The notes: a model not told the origin generated them from the letters alone. Numbered from the stretch's first letter, positions 46,307 through 58,094 are shown. The stretch is 64,000 nucleotides of DNA from Cannabis sativa (GCF_029168945.1 NC_083603.1:15934001-15998000), one strand, 5' to 3'. Program-made: numbers and translations.

Positions 46307-49082
46307 ATATTTAAGTATGATGATGAAAATCAACTTAAATATTAATTTTCTATTTAATTAAATACACTAGAAAAATACTTCAAGCAAAAATAGATAATAT
46401 CTATCTAGATTTTCATGGACTAATTAATTCATTTTCTAATTAAATATATTTTACTTCATTTATTTTAATTAATCATTAAATGAAAAAATATTGATTTAAG
46501 TTGGTCCAAAATTAAAATAAATAATTTACAACTTTAATCTATTTTTCAAATAAAATTCGAAATTCCAGCATTTAAGAAATGCAATTTCGAAATATGATTA
46601 ATAAAATAAAGAAAAAATATATTTTGAAAATTATTTAAATTTCGTTGAAAAAATAAATTTCAACTAAAAAAATTTTCTATTTAATTAAGTATCATGAAAA
46701 AGAAATATTTAAGTATCATGATGAAAATCAACTTAGATATTTAATTTCAAATTAATTAAATGTATTAAATTCAAGAAATAAATAATTAAGTGTAGAGAAG
46801 GCTTAATTATTAATCTCTAGTTTAATACTAGGAAAAATATACTTAAAATAAATTGTACAAAAATTAATTATTTAAATAATTAATTTCCCAATTTATAATA
46901 TTTTCCTATTTAATATTAGAAATGATAAGTAGTCTAGAAATAACTATCTAGAAAATATCTTATTTGACTAAGTATCTTTTCCACAAAATTTGAAAAAAAA
47001 AAATCTAAATTTAAGTTGTATTAGAAAAAATCTAGAACTTAAATATTTTTCAAATTTAAATTTAATTAAATATCAAAAATTAAGTTGTAACCACTTAATT
47101 TAAAAATATTCCATTTTAATTTAATATTCGAAAAGATATCAACTTAAAATATCTAAAGAATCTTAATAACCAATGCCTAAAATTCCTCAACTTAATTTTT
47201 TGAAATTTTAAATCCAAAAGATATTCAGATTCAAGTTGATTAGTTATAGATAACTAAATATAAACTTAAATAGGAATATTTAATGAAAAATTTAAATTAA
47301 GCTTCAGAAAGAATCTAGATGGTTATAATTCTATATTTAATTAAATACAAGAAAATACATATAGTTTAATTTAGAATAAAATTCTTTAAACTATGATTTT
47401 CTTAAATTAATTTCAAAATAAATGAAATTAATTATGTTGCTAATCAATTTTATTAGGTTAAACTAGTTTAATTAACCTAGTACAGTTATTCAAATCAAGC
47501 AAATGGGCCTTCACAATTGGGGTAGTTCATGTGAGGGGGTGCTGGGTTCAATATGTCCTACCCACTACTATGGCTCCCAACTCTCACACAAGGCCCAAAA
47601 GAGAGGAATTTAACCTTAAAATGAACAACTGTTATTAATTGAATAGGCCCAAAAACTAAATGGGCCTAAAAAAAATCTATCAAGAACTATGATATTTTAT
47701 TTAGCAACAACAACCTATACACATCTATAATGAAATTAAACACATAGGCTCACACAGGCACACAATTTGGATGGATCCTATCATGTTGCTAGGTCATACA
47801 CAGATGAAAGAAGATTGTGAAAATTACCTGTTACAAATTATTTACTTGACCAAGGGAGCCATGAGTTAAAATCATATCAATTGATTTGTCAACAAGTTAA
47901 CCATGGCTATTTGCAATCAAGAAATAAAACGTTTTAAAAACTTACAAACAAGCTAAAACACATACTCCTGCAAAAAGGTTAGCTGGATAGTTGGATGTAG
48001 GATTTATTTAATTTTAAATAAATAATTTCGAAAAATTAATTAAATAAAAAAAAATTATTTTTGAAAATAATAAAATAAAATAAATTTAAAAATTTCGAAA
48101 TTAATAAAATAATATTTAAAATTAAACCTACAATTTTGAAAAATTAGGCTTCAACCAACCTAAATATCATTTCAAAATTTGCTAACTACTTTTAAAAATT
48201 TAATGTTATTTTATAAATAAAAATTAAATAAAAATTAAAAAAGATAAATAAATATCTTTTTTCAGATTTTATGATTTAATTTAAATAAATAAAATAACAA
48301 AAATTTAAAAGTTAGCAAAATATCTTACATCTATTTAAAATTACATGATTATAGTTATCTTATTTTAAATTTAAATAAGGCCAAATTATTTAAAAAAAAA
48401 AATTAACTTAAAAAATTTAATATCTGACCTTAAATTTAAAAATAAAATAAGATATAATCAAATTTAAAAATAAGATAGATAATTAAGCAAAAAGATAGAT
48501 ATTTACTATTTTCAAATTCAAATTACACTAATATCATGAATTAAATTTAAAAAATATTAATTAATTTAGTTATGATAATTAGAATTGAATTAGGAATATT
48601 AAATGTATAAGTACAGAACTACACAAAAAATCAGAAGTTAAATCCATGAAAAAGCATGAAAAATTGAAGAAAAACAAAAAAAATGCGAGCTGTACGGACG
48701 GTATGCTGTGCATACTCGTCCGCGCGCGCATGGGGAGTGCATGGGCGTGGTTTCTCGGCGCAGGAGGGTCACCAACATGATTTCCCCGCGCGGAAGCTGG
48801 TTGCCCGATTCCTGATTTTTTTCGAAACTTCAAAAAATCATAACTAATTCAAATTACATCGAAATTGAGTTCTTTAAAAAAGTAACTTGCTTAATTTTTT
48901 CCATACTATCCAATAAAAATAATTCTAGAAACAGATATTCAATTACTTTTTACGAAAATTCACAAACGTCAATCAATCATCAAATAACACTCAATACAAC
49001 ATGATACTATCCAAAACATCAAACAATTTTTAAAGTCCAAATTTCTTGCAAGAAAATCAATTACCATGGCTCTGAGGCCAGT
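46307..49082 (-). repeat. Right arm of the giant inverted repeat
   Basis: This is the reverse complement of 43405-46211 with scattered substitutions and small indels. It ends in the mirrored primer site (CCATGGCTCTGAGGCCA, about 49064-49080). The GC-rich patch keeps its CGCGCG words but differs heavily from the left arm over about 75 bp. The open stretch at 48579-48833 is that patch read through and not a gene. Confidence 0.9.
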
Positions 49083-50909
49083 TGTTGGAAATTATTTTAC
49101 CACGATCTTAGATCTACTCACAAGTATGTTGATTAACACCCTAAATATGAACTTTCTAAAACGATGAAATAAACACATATAAAGTTTAGTAAACCTTACA
49201 TTGGGTGCAGCGGAATAATATGACTCTTTCCATTCAGATATCTAGCCCTTGATTCCTTTCTGTAGCAGAGCATTATCAATACCTGAACCTGGATCTCTTT
49301 CTCTGATTCTTTAGTGCTGAAAACTCCTTCTTGCTGAAAGTCTTTCTTCACGATCGTCCTCACTATGATTGAGGTATCACTTGCTGTGTGTGGGCACTAC
49401 TCTAATCACTAAGTGTTTCGAAATCTCAAGTAATAAGAGAGAGAGAGAAGTGGCGGCCAGGTATAGAGAGAAGGCTCAGTATTTTCTGAATGAAAAGTGT
49501 GAAAGTTAAGTGTAAATTTCCTGAAGCCTTCACTATTTATTTATAGCATTCCACTAGGGTAAGGTTTGAATTATTTGGCATTAAAATAATGAAAATATCA
49601 GTTTGAAAAATCATTCCAAGTGGCCGGCCATGTAGTGTAATGGGCCTTACTTGGATTTTGCAGTTTTATCACTTTTGCATCTGATTTTCTCAAAAACGCC
49701 AATTTTCTAATTCAACCATTTAAATGCCAATTCTAACTATTTAATAACTATAAATAATTATTAAATAATATTGTCATTTATCATATTTATTAATTGAACC
49801 ATACAAAGTATCATAATTAGCAAATATGCCCCTAAAACTCTTTCTTTACAATTTCGCCCCTACTTAGTGAAAAATTCACAAATAGACATAGTCTAATTTG
49901 AGAATTATAATTGATTAATTAAAACCAATTATATGAGTCTTACAAGCAATATTTTCTCAACTAGTGGGGGGGACCATGGGTCTATATAATCGAGCTTCCA
50001 ATAAGCAGATCAAGAATTTATTACCTAAATTAACTTACTTATAAATTCTTCGTTGAATCCACGCATAGAACTTAGAATTGCACTCTCAGTATATAGAATG
50101 CTCTATATGTTCCACCATATAGACACATCATTAGTTATCCATTGTTATAATCCTAATTTGATCAATGATCCTCTATATGAACGATCTACACTGTAAAGGA
50201 ATTAGATTACCGTTACACCCTACAATGTATTTAATCCTTAAAACACTTAACCTCGTATAAATGATATTTCAGCTTATGTGAAATGAGATCTCCACCATTT
50301 ATTTTCGTTTGGTCAAGCTCGAAGGAGATCATCCTTTACTTACTATTTGCCAGATAGAAGCTATAGATTCTATGTTTATGTTAGCGCTCCTACTCAATTG
50401 CACTACCGTGTTCCCAAAATGTACGTATCACCCTGACCCAAAAGTAGGCTTAACTAACAAATCAAAGAACACGAATAGCCTTTCGAGATTGAGCCTAATC
50501 ATAACAGGATTAAGATCATTTGATCTAGGATCAACTAGGCGATATTGACTTGAATAGATATTACGGTAAGTTTAATAAATCTAAGTCAAAGTTCAATATT
50601 GGTCCCTTTCGATGCATACTCCATGCATCCAACCTGAGTTTTACTTTAACCAATGCTCTGGAAAGAACATAGCATTTCTCCAAATGCAAGTAAACTCTGT
50701 TGTAGATTATCATATCAGTAAAACCCTGTGTCTGATAAATCTAGGAAACTTTATTCACATAGTCATGTTTACTTTCCAATGTGTTGACAGCACAATAAAC
50801 AGGATCAGGTATGTGAAAAGGGTTTCAGATGAATTTATACATTAGGTACATATAATCATGAAATAAATCATGTGAACCATGCAACATTAAATGTTATTTC
50901 TTATCTATA
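49083..50909 (-). repeat. Mirrored LTR of the palindromic element, slightly truncated
   Basis: It opens TGTTGGAAATT like 37137 and follows that copy to about 50909 (ATTTCTTATCTATA), where it stops about 55 bp short of the LTR end. The next base enters an LTR fragment of opposite orientation. The TATA box lies near 49538-49548 on the minus strand, so transcription from here would also run into the palindrome, in the opposite sense. Confidence 0.9.
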
Positions 50910-51320
50910 ATCAGACAAAAACCTGAGCCTTCTCTCTCTATACCTAGCCGCCACCTTCTTCTCTTTCTTCTTCCTTGAAATTTCGAACCACTTAGTGATT
51001 AGAGTAGTGCCCACACACAGCAAGTGATACCTCAATCATAGTGAGGAAGATTGTGAAGAAAGACATTCAACAAGAAGGAGTTTTAGCACTAAAGAAAGAG
51101 GGAAAGAGATCCAGGTTCAGATCTTGATAATACTCTGCGACAGAAAGGATACAAGGGCTAGATATCTGAACGAAAGGAGTCATTATATTCCGCTGCACCC
51201 AATGTAAGGTTTACTAAACTTTATATGTGTTTATTTCATCGTTTTAGAAAGTTCATATTTCGGGTGTTAATCAACATACTTGTGAGTAGATCTAAGATCC
51301 TGGTAAAATAATTTCCAACA
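50910..51320 (+). repeat. Right terminal LTR fragment (R/U5 end)
   Basis: It matches 42995-43404 in the same orientation and ends CCAACA before TAGAC. By eye about 15 of 410 bases differ from the left LTR. It provides a correct right end for integration. Confidence 0.9.
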
Positions 51321-51632
51321 TAGACAACCATGAGTCAGGAATCTTTTTCGAGAAAATGTACATTTCAGCTTATCCGGCAAGTGCTGTTGAGTTGTCAGGA
51401 ACTGTATTTCAAATGTTCTGAACTTTTAAATGTATTTTGTAATAATATTATAATGGCATGTCTTATAATAATTTAAATAGGGGATCCCCAATCGTAAAAA
51501 AGGACTATGTCATAGATTTTAAATTAGTTGGTAAAATTTTTATTAATCACAGTTTATATAACGTCTAGTTTATTATTATAAAATAGTTTATAAACACATA
51601 CACGTGACGTTCCTAAGGATTAGGGCATTACA
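51321..51632 (+). repeat. Gypsy-like LTR piece right of the palindromic element
   Basis: It starts TAGACAACCATGAGTCAGGA and ends near GGATTAGGGCATTACA, a typical Gypsy LTR end. With 41441-41528 it forms one LTR split by the insertion. Confidence 0.6.
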
Positions 51633-52213
51633 CTAAGAGTCTAGAAACTGATTTTATTTTTTAACTTGATTAAGTATGTTTGTTGTCATGGTTGTTATAT
51701 TTTTTGAGTTTTATTTTTGATTTTGTATTTATTTTTTTACTGATTCTAATCAGCTAGAGCTTGACAAGAAACCTAAACTAAAAGATTTATGTAATGTAAC
51801 ACCATTTCTGATATGAGATAACAACAAACAACCCAAATAGAAAAATCCTAAAATAATTATGACAAAAATAAATGTCATCATTACACACAAAAAATAAGAT
51901 GAAAGAAACAAAGATACCTCTGCTTGAGTGAACACAAAGTTTAATTTTTGCCTTTTCTTGACACATAATGATCAAAGTTTACCATAATAGAGTGTGTGTA
52001 GTGAAATTTTTTCAGTTGTGGGTTTTTACTTTTTCAAGACTGTGGAGCTAACGACAACAAAATCAATAAAATTCTAGTATCTATAAATATACATATATTT
52101 ACATATAAAATATCACCTTCATCAAAATTTAGAGCATATCAAAATTCGATAAATAATAGAAAAGATCAGTCGATATAAACTTAGAAATTAGAAATTAAAT
52201 AGAAACTGATTCC
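51633..52213. other. Intergenic DNA with nothing recognised
   Basis: No gene, RNA or clear repeat is visible. The two overlapping minus-strand open stretches near 51750-51975 are hydrophobic, low-complexity and lack any domain. Confidence 0.5.
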
Positions 52214-52490
52214 ATGGTTGTCGTTCAGGCAGTCTGGGGGTCTTTCGATATACCTTCTCCGTTTGGTCAAATTGTGTTTGATTGTAGGTCACTGTTCCCC
52301 TCATTACTTTTAGCCAATTTATATTTTGCTAAACAATCTGTAAATAAAGCTTCGCATTGTCTAGCTCATAGCTCTTGTTTGTATGCAGATCGTATTTTCA
52401 ATAAGAGTAATGCCCTGGTGATCTTTTATCTATTGTAATGGGTGAAGCTTATTCTCAAACAAAGTTGCAATTTCTCTTTAAAAAAAATCA
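52214..52490 (+). pseudogene. 5'-truncated LINE 3' end (RNase H-like)
   Basis: The plus strand encodes DCRSLFPSLLLANLYFAKQS then VNKASHCLAHSS, the C-terminal RNase H-like segment of plant LINE ORF2 (pattern: D-C-x-S-L-L, F-V-x-R-x-x-N, A-H-x-L-A). A stop and a short trailer follow, ending in an A run at about 52482-52488 that may be the remains of a poly(A) tail. Length and position fit a 5'-truncated insertion. Confidence 0.75.
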
Positions 52491-52869
52491 ATGCTATTAC
52501 CAAGTGTGGACTAGAAAAGAATTTTTTTTTTTTTTTTTAATAATTTTATGGCATTTTTTATTTATATACCCATATATTTAGTTTATTTGGTTAAAAAATA
52601 TCAGTGGCATTAATTTTAATGTTATATTTATGTAAATTTTTTATTTATTTTTTCAAATAGTTTTGTAAATAGCCCCATAAAAAAGTTAATAACATATTGA
52701 TATTAACGATTTCTTCTATGTTGCCCCGTTAGTTTTGGTGTGTAACAAACTTTATACAAAAATAAATTAAACGATGTGTCATAATTATATTAGTTTTTTT
52801 TAACAATGAATTTAATTTCATTGAAAAGAAATAAAGTTTAGTACATTGTAAAGATAAGATGATAAAATC
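52491..52869. other. AT-rich spacer
   Basis: It holds T and A runs (for example 52522-52538) and no recognisable feature. Confidence 0.5.
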
Positions 52870-53074
52870 TCTATCTAAACTCATTATTCACCCTAAGTGC
52901 GTGCACAACTAATTCATGAGCTGTTTTATTGGCCGACCAACGTACACGAATTACAGATGCCTCACGAAAATTGGACAACAAACTGGAAATATTATCTAAA
53001 AGAGAACCAAGACCATTATAAAGAGAAGATACTAGATTCAATAAAATATTAGTTAGATGTAATATGTAATACAA
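52870..53074 (-). pseudogene. LINE RNase H-like remnant, minus strand
   Basis: The frame contains LLDNISSLLSNFREASVIRV then RWSANKTAHELVVHALRV, the same RNase H-like C-end as at 52214 but in the opposite direction and a different sequence. It is a separate fragment. It lies just downstream of the second UGT. Confidence 0.65.
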
Positions 53075-53262
53075 TATTTCTACAAGGCATTTTGATTCAC
53101 TTATGTTATCTTAAATTTGGAAGTGATGATTGATCTCCTCATATTTTCCTCCTCTTATTGTTGTTTGTTGATTAATACTACTGACTGGTATGTTGCAAAA
53201 TGTCTTCAAATGCTATATCTTTAGTTCATCCCCCCAAGCTTTCTAACTCTTTTCTTACTCTC

Positions 53263-54747
53263 TTACTCTTGCAGCTGATTACTGCCTTCTTGTTGTGCAA
53301 TATCTTCTAAAAACAATGTCATATTGAGGTGTGAAGATCCACCTTCATCAACAACTCTCTTTGCCATCTCCCCAAGCTTTCTAGCTCTTTCCCTTCTCTC
53401 CTTGCTTTCTTCTTCTTCATTCAACACTTCCTCTAAAGCACTCTTAAGAGTTTCCCTCTTAACCTTCACCCCAACTTTCTCCTCCTCTCCCCATTTCATT
53501 GGCTCTTCCAACCCCAAAGTTACAGCTATCTTCAAAACTTGTACAACCAGTTTCTCATTAAGAAACTGGTCAGCAAACAACGGCCAGGTAACCAAGGGAA
53601 CCCCTGCAGATATTCCTTCAAGAGTTGAATTCCATCCACAATGAGTTAAGAACACTCCAACAGAAGGGTGAGATAATATTAGTACTTGTGGAGCCCAACC
53701 CCGGAGGACCAAGCCTCTTCCCTTAGTCCTGTCTTCAAATCCATCTTCCTTGATCCATTTCTCTACTTCTTCTGTAATACTAGTCCCACCTCTAATGACC
53801 CAAATAAATGGTTTGTTTGAAGCTTCCAATCCTAGCCCAAGTTCTATTAAATGTGGAAGTTGTAAATTGCATAAGCTTCCTAGGCAAGCATAGACTACAG
53901 AGACAGGTTTCCACAAATCAAGCCACTTGAGAAACTGATCATGTTCATCAACAGAAGACTTTTTACCTCTTTGAGCCTTGTCCAATACATTGTTGTTGCA
54001 TAAGGAAACAGGACCAATACACCAAACTTTACCATTTTTCACATTCTTGTAGTCCTTGACAAATGCAGGCTCCAACTCTTCAAAACTATTTATAATTGTT
54101 CCATAAGACTTTTTGTCAGCATCCATAATTCTGTCATGCACCTCCTTTAGTTCTGAATTTACTGATGCAAAATGTACCTGAGCTTTCGTCATTTCAATCC
54201 GTTCGGCCAGGTAAGGGACAACAAATCGTTCTGTTTCAGAAGTTATTTTGTCAAGAACCTTTGAACTACGTATATTATGCACACACAAAATGCAGAAGCA
54301 ACATCCACCATGGAAAGATATCTTTGGAATATTGAACTTTCTAGCTATACTAGCAGTCCATGTCAAAGACATGTCAGCAATTATGCAACTTGGCCTCAGC
54401 TTAAGTTCTTTAAATTTTTCCTCAACTGGCTGTTGCATCATTGAGGCTGCGTGTAAGAGTTTAGAGGCACAATCTAGAGAAGGCATCATGTCGAAATTCT
54501 CACATCCTTCGGGTAATCCCGCTTCTTTTGAAGGAAAATTAACTTTGATTAGATGGATACTAAGCCCAATTTCAATGGCTCGATCAAGAACATTTTCAAA
54601 ACGTGCTGCATTTCCTGGTGTAGTGACTATGGTGATCTTGGCACCACGTTTTGCTAACATTCTTGCTATGTCGACCATCGGAATCATGTGGCCTTGTGCC
54701 ATTAGAGGAAACAGGACAAAGTGAAGTTGTTTATTTTGCGTGGCCAT
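53263..54747 (-). CDS. UDP-glycosyltransferase, UGT73C-like (second copy)
   Basis: This intronless 494-residue GT1 enzyme is a close paralogue of 30804-32291, roughly four-fifths identical by eye, with the same start (MAT-NKQLHFVLFPLMAQGH). His20 and Asp125 (CIIADMSLTW) are in place. The PSPG box runs from Trp351 to Gln394 with HCGWNSTLE intact. Differences in the acceptor half (for example FHGGCCFCILC against FHGVCCLLLLS, and most of residues 185-215) suggest a different acceptor range. YACLGS replaces the usual YVCLGS. It has one residue more than its relative before LKWL and lacks the longer tail. Both copies lie on the same strand, which fits tandem duplication later stretched by transposons. 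Acceptor unknown. Confidence 0.96.
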   Translation of the reverse strand: MATQNKQLHFVLFPLMAQGHMIPMVDIARMLAKRGAKITIVTTPGNAARFENVLDRAIEIGLSIHLIKVNFPSKEAGLPEGCENFDMMPSLDCASKLLHAASMMQQPVEEKFKELKLRPSCIIADMSLTWTASIARKFNIPKISFHGGCCFCILCVHNIRSSKVLDKITSETERFVVPYLAERIEMTKAQVHFASVNSELKEVHDRIMDADKKSYGTIINSFEELEPAFVKDYKNVKNGKVWCIGPVSLCNNNVLDKAQRGKKSSVDEHDQFLKWLDLWKPVSVVYACLGSLCNLQLPHLIELGLGLEASNKPFIWVIRGGTSITEEVEKWIKEDGFEDRTKGRGLVLRGWAPQVLILSHPSVGVFLTHCGWNSTLEGISAGVPLVTWPLFADQFLNEKLVVQVLKIAVTLGLEEPMKWGEEEKVGVKVKRETLKSALEEVLNEEEESKERRERARKLGEMAKRVVDEGGSSHLNMTLFLEDIAQQEGSNQLQE

Positions 54748-54870
54748 TGAAATTCTAGTTTTTTTTTTTTTTTTTTCCTTTCTCAGTCATGTTTGTATAA
54801 ATAGCTAGCTTCGAGTAACTAAGAAGTGTTTGTGTTGTAAGCCCATACGTATGCAGTGTTGGATTATGTG
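54748..54870 (-). promoter_or_regulatory. Promoter of the second UGT
   Basis: GTATAAATAG (54795-54804 on the given strand) and the 22-bp block with the CATACGTATG palindrome (54834-54855) match the first UGT's promoter. Here they are closer to the start codon. A T run (about 54760-54778), poly(A) in the leader when read in the gene direction, is specific to this copy. Confidence 0.65.
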
Positions 54871-55146
54871 AAGATATAGTGCTTCACCAACTCATTCCCA
54901 AATCAATCCATGAATGTTTTGTTTCTCATTGTAACAATCAAAACTATTCGTTCTGTATACTTGGATAATTATGGGTGATATTCATGATGTTATAATAAGA
55001 GCAATAAAAGGGTATATCCTATTTATTTAATTTGTTTTATTTCAGAATTTAAGGTATATCCTATTTTGATTGTTACAATAAGAGCAATAAAAAATATATA
55101 TGTTACTTTGTACCAATTGTACACAAAGTTTGTAAATTCCGAAAAA

Positions 55147-55173
55147 TCAAAAAAAAAAAAAAAAAAAAAAAAA
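55147..55173. repeat. Poly(A) run
   Basis: About 25 consecutive A residues with no LINE sequence upstream. A frame crosses it (55066-55254), but a Lys run encoded by a homopolymer is not evidence of a gene. Confidence 0.8.
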
Positions 55174-55257
55174 CAAAGAAAACAAAGCTTAAGGAGAAGG
55201 AAAAAAAAAACGGATAGTTGTGAATCAGCCTGCGATCATAAATACAATCCTTAAGTG

Positions 55258-58094
55258 CCCGTTTGGTACGCAGGACTGGATTGGATTAGACAGGTTAATT
55301 TGTCCAATCTAGTGTTTGGGCAAGTATCCCATGCAGGTAAGATTTTCTTTTATATAGTTTTTTTTAATTTTAATTTTATTAATATATTTTAAATTCAATA
55401 AGAATTTAAATGAAAGAATTATTGCACATTTATTCATACATTTTTTTTATCAAAAACTTATTTATTAAAATTAGTAAAAATATATAATTTTGAATTATTA
55501 TACATAAATTTTTAAAATTTAAAATATTATTAATTAAAGAATAATTACTTAAATTGATTCTAAGAAAAACAATATGATAATAAAATTATATATTATTTTT
55601 AAATTACTAGAAAATTTATATAAATATTTTAAAAAATTAATATTTATATTAACTTAGTGTTTAAAATAAGTAATTTTATATTATTCAAGTATTTTTATTT
55701 TACTATTTTAATTATTTATTAAATAAAAAATATGATAAAATATTTTATTATATATTTATGATATATACTTGATTATATAATGTAACGCCATAATGCTAAG
55801 GCACCCTACAGTACTTTTTCAATTATTGTGCAATCTTTGCTAATCAAAGAAGTTTCTCGAAAAACGTGTCAAATTAAAACTTTTGCATTAAATATTAAAC
55901 TTTGTAATATAATAAAATATTTACAAGTGTTGGTATTCCGTTTTCAAACTTTGTAAAAATTTACGTTCCAAAATATACATTTATTTCAGGTCGCACAGCG
56001 ACTATCAAAATACAATCCCCAGATGTCCCGAGACCGAACACTCCAGGTCGCGCTGCTTGACATGTACAATCCCATCTGAGCTCAGGTTCACTCCTGTTCA
56101 GCCTTTCCTTTCCTTTACCTACACATGGAAGCAGAACTGTGAGTCGACAGACTCAGTAAGAAATGCATATAACATATCACATAATTTCCGACCTGTAAAT
56201 AGGCGCCCATACACATATTTACAGAGCTTAACAGATGAGTATGAACGTTCAATACTAGGGTACAACCACTATACTACATACACAACGTACCTCACCGTAC
56301 GAGTGTTGGTAGGGTTTACCCCGTACCCTGAGTACCACTGAGTAATATACCACACACCTTAGCACTTTCACGTACCCGTGTTGTTATCACTGTATCATAC
56401 TCACAACAACAATACTCACTATACCAATGCACTTTGTATCATATCCATACAAGTGTTGGTAGTGCAAATCACAATTTAAGCATGCATATACAAACACATA
56501 TACACACATTCAGATAATCACATCACATATTATATTCAGTTCTTACCTGTTTTCTGAATTCAAGTGTGCTGGCCGACCTGAACGGAAATCTCGTGCTAGA
56601 TGGATGCCCTAATCACATTTTGAAACCGGATAAGTCACATGATTAAAACCCTAATCCCGAGAAACCCCAAACCAAAACCCTAGGTTGTGCTATACTCTTA
56701 ATGGGTTATTCTAACTCTGGAAATGGAGAAACACCCAACCGAGGCATCGAAATGGCAAAAAATTGAGAAAATGAAAGGCCCGGGGAACCTTGCCAAAACC
56801 GGCTAGCCGGTTTGCACCAGGTTTCCCAAAACCTCTCATTTGTTGCTCAATCTCCCACCAATTGCCATGAAACTTTCCAGAGCACCTAATAAGGGCATAC
56901 ACAACATTTTCCAACCAGTAATTCAAAGAATAAACCATCAACACTCAAGTTGCCATTAAAGTCCAAAGCTTTGAACTCAAAGCTCAAGGTTGCACAAAGC
57001 TCAACCAAATCAACAATATCAGCTGCTAGGAACTTAAATTAACTCAAATAAATCATAAAATTCGAACCCTAAGCATTTCAAAACCTAACAGCCACTAAAC
57101 CTAGAAATCTCATATTAACCATCCATAAATTCAAGAAATAAAGAGGGATAAAACTAGAGCTCACCTTAGCTTCAAACACCCCTTGAATTCCTTGCTGCAA
57201 ACTCAAAAATCACAGCCGCTTTCCCCTTGTTCTTGCTGCCTTCGAAGAGAGAGAGAGAGAGAAGAAAGAGCTTCTCTTTCAAGTTTTGCTATTTTTTTTT
57301 TTTCTAATTTTCCTTTTTCTTTTCTTTTTTGACTTTCCTAAATTGGAAAAAGGATTTGATTAAATCCTTTGCTGCCCAAAAAAAATTACTAGGTGTCATC
57401 CTCAGAATCAGCCACCTAATCCCCCCTTAAAAGACTAAAATGCCCTTTAAATCAAACTTAGGTATTTTCAAAAGCTAGGGGTAAAATGGTCAACTTCCAT
57501 AACCCCGCTCAAACCCGATATTTATTTTCTCGAGGATATTTCCCACTAAGAAATAAGGTTCTAAACTTACCCATGTGATCAATCTAGCCATCCATCGCAT
57601 TTTCCGTTGTCGTCGAGCAAAAATTACAAAAATAACATATTTCACATATAAGCTAAATAATACCCCTAGAGTCTAATAAAATCTCCGGAATTGATAAATT
57701 ATAACTCTAATATTTATTTCTAAATATTGGGGTCCACAATTAAATTAATTCACAAATAATAATAAAATAATAAAAATTAGTGATAATTGTCTTTACTAAT
57801 CCAAATTACTAAAGCGGTTATTACATATAAGATATATTATTTTATTTTATTTTATTATTTAATTATATTTATTTTTTATTTTTATTTTTTCTGTGAATTA
57901 TTCATTTTTATTTATTTATTATTATATATTTTAATTTTAATTTATTAGTATATATTTTTATTTTAATTTAAGTTTTTCTTTTTCTAAAAGAAAATAAATA
58001 AAATAGTCTAGTCTATTCTTAAACCAAACGCAGGATTACGTTCAGCATAATCTAATCTTGTCCAGTCCAGTCCAATCCTGCATACCAAATAAGC
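55258..58094. mobile_element. Element with terminal inverted repeats, split by a solo LTR
   Basis: The left end CCCGTTTGGTACGCAGGACT, then GGATTGGATTAGACAGG, pairs with the right end near 58045-58094 (CCAGTCCAGTCCAATCCTGC, then ATACCAAATAAG). Without the Gypsy LTR it is about 0.8 kb and AT-rich. The GTTTGGTA-type end suggests a PIF/Harbinger- or hAT-like MITE. I see no transposase. Confidence 0.65.
55781..57825 (+). mobile_element. Gypsy-type solo LTR with perfect target duplication
   Basis: It is 2,045 bp, from TGTAACGCC to GGTTATTACA, with TATAA on both sides (55776-55780 and 57826-57830). The ends are inverted (TGTAA and TTACA). It contains GGCCGACCTGAACGG at about 56570 and a GA microsatellite at 57246-57262. 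Its relative at 35070-36670 is truncated and more decayed. The short ORFs inside are LTR sequence. Confidence 0.93.

Larger units (their letters stand above)
41529..51320. mobile_element. Palindromic composite family A retroelement (one insertion, TSD TAGAC)
   Basis: The unit is 9,792 bp with proper LTR ends on both outer sides (TGTTGGG at 41529, CCAACA at 51315-51320) and TAGAC on both flanks (41524-41528 and 51321-51325). Inside are LTR(+), primer-binding site, non-coding arm, spacer of about 95 bp (46212-46306), inverted arm, inverted primer site, LTR(-) lacking about 55 bp of its sense start, and the last 411 bp of an LTR(+). No gag or pol frame exists anywhere in it. The arms match along their whole length but differ strongly in one patch (43683-43760 versus its partner near 48725-48810), so they seem to come from two family members. 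Confidence 0.9.

Noticed and set aside
55066..55254. Lys-rich 62-codon frame
   Set aside because: It depends on a poly(A) run.
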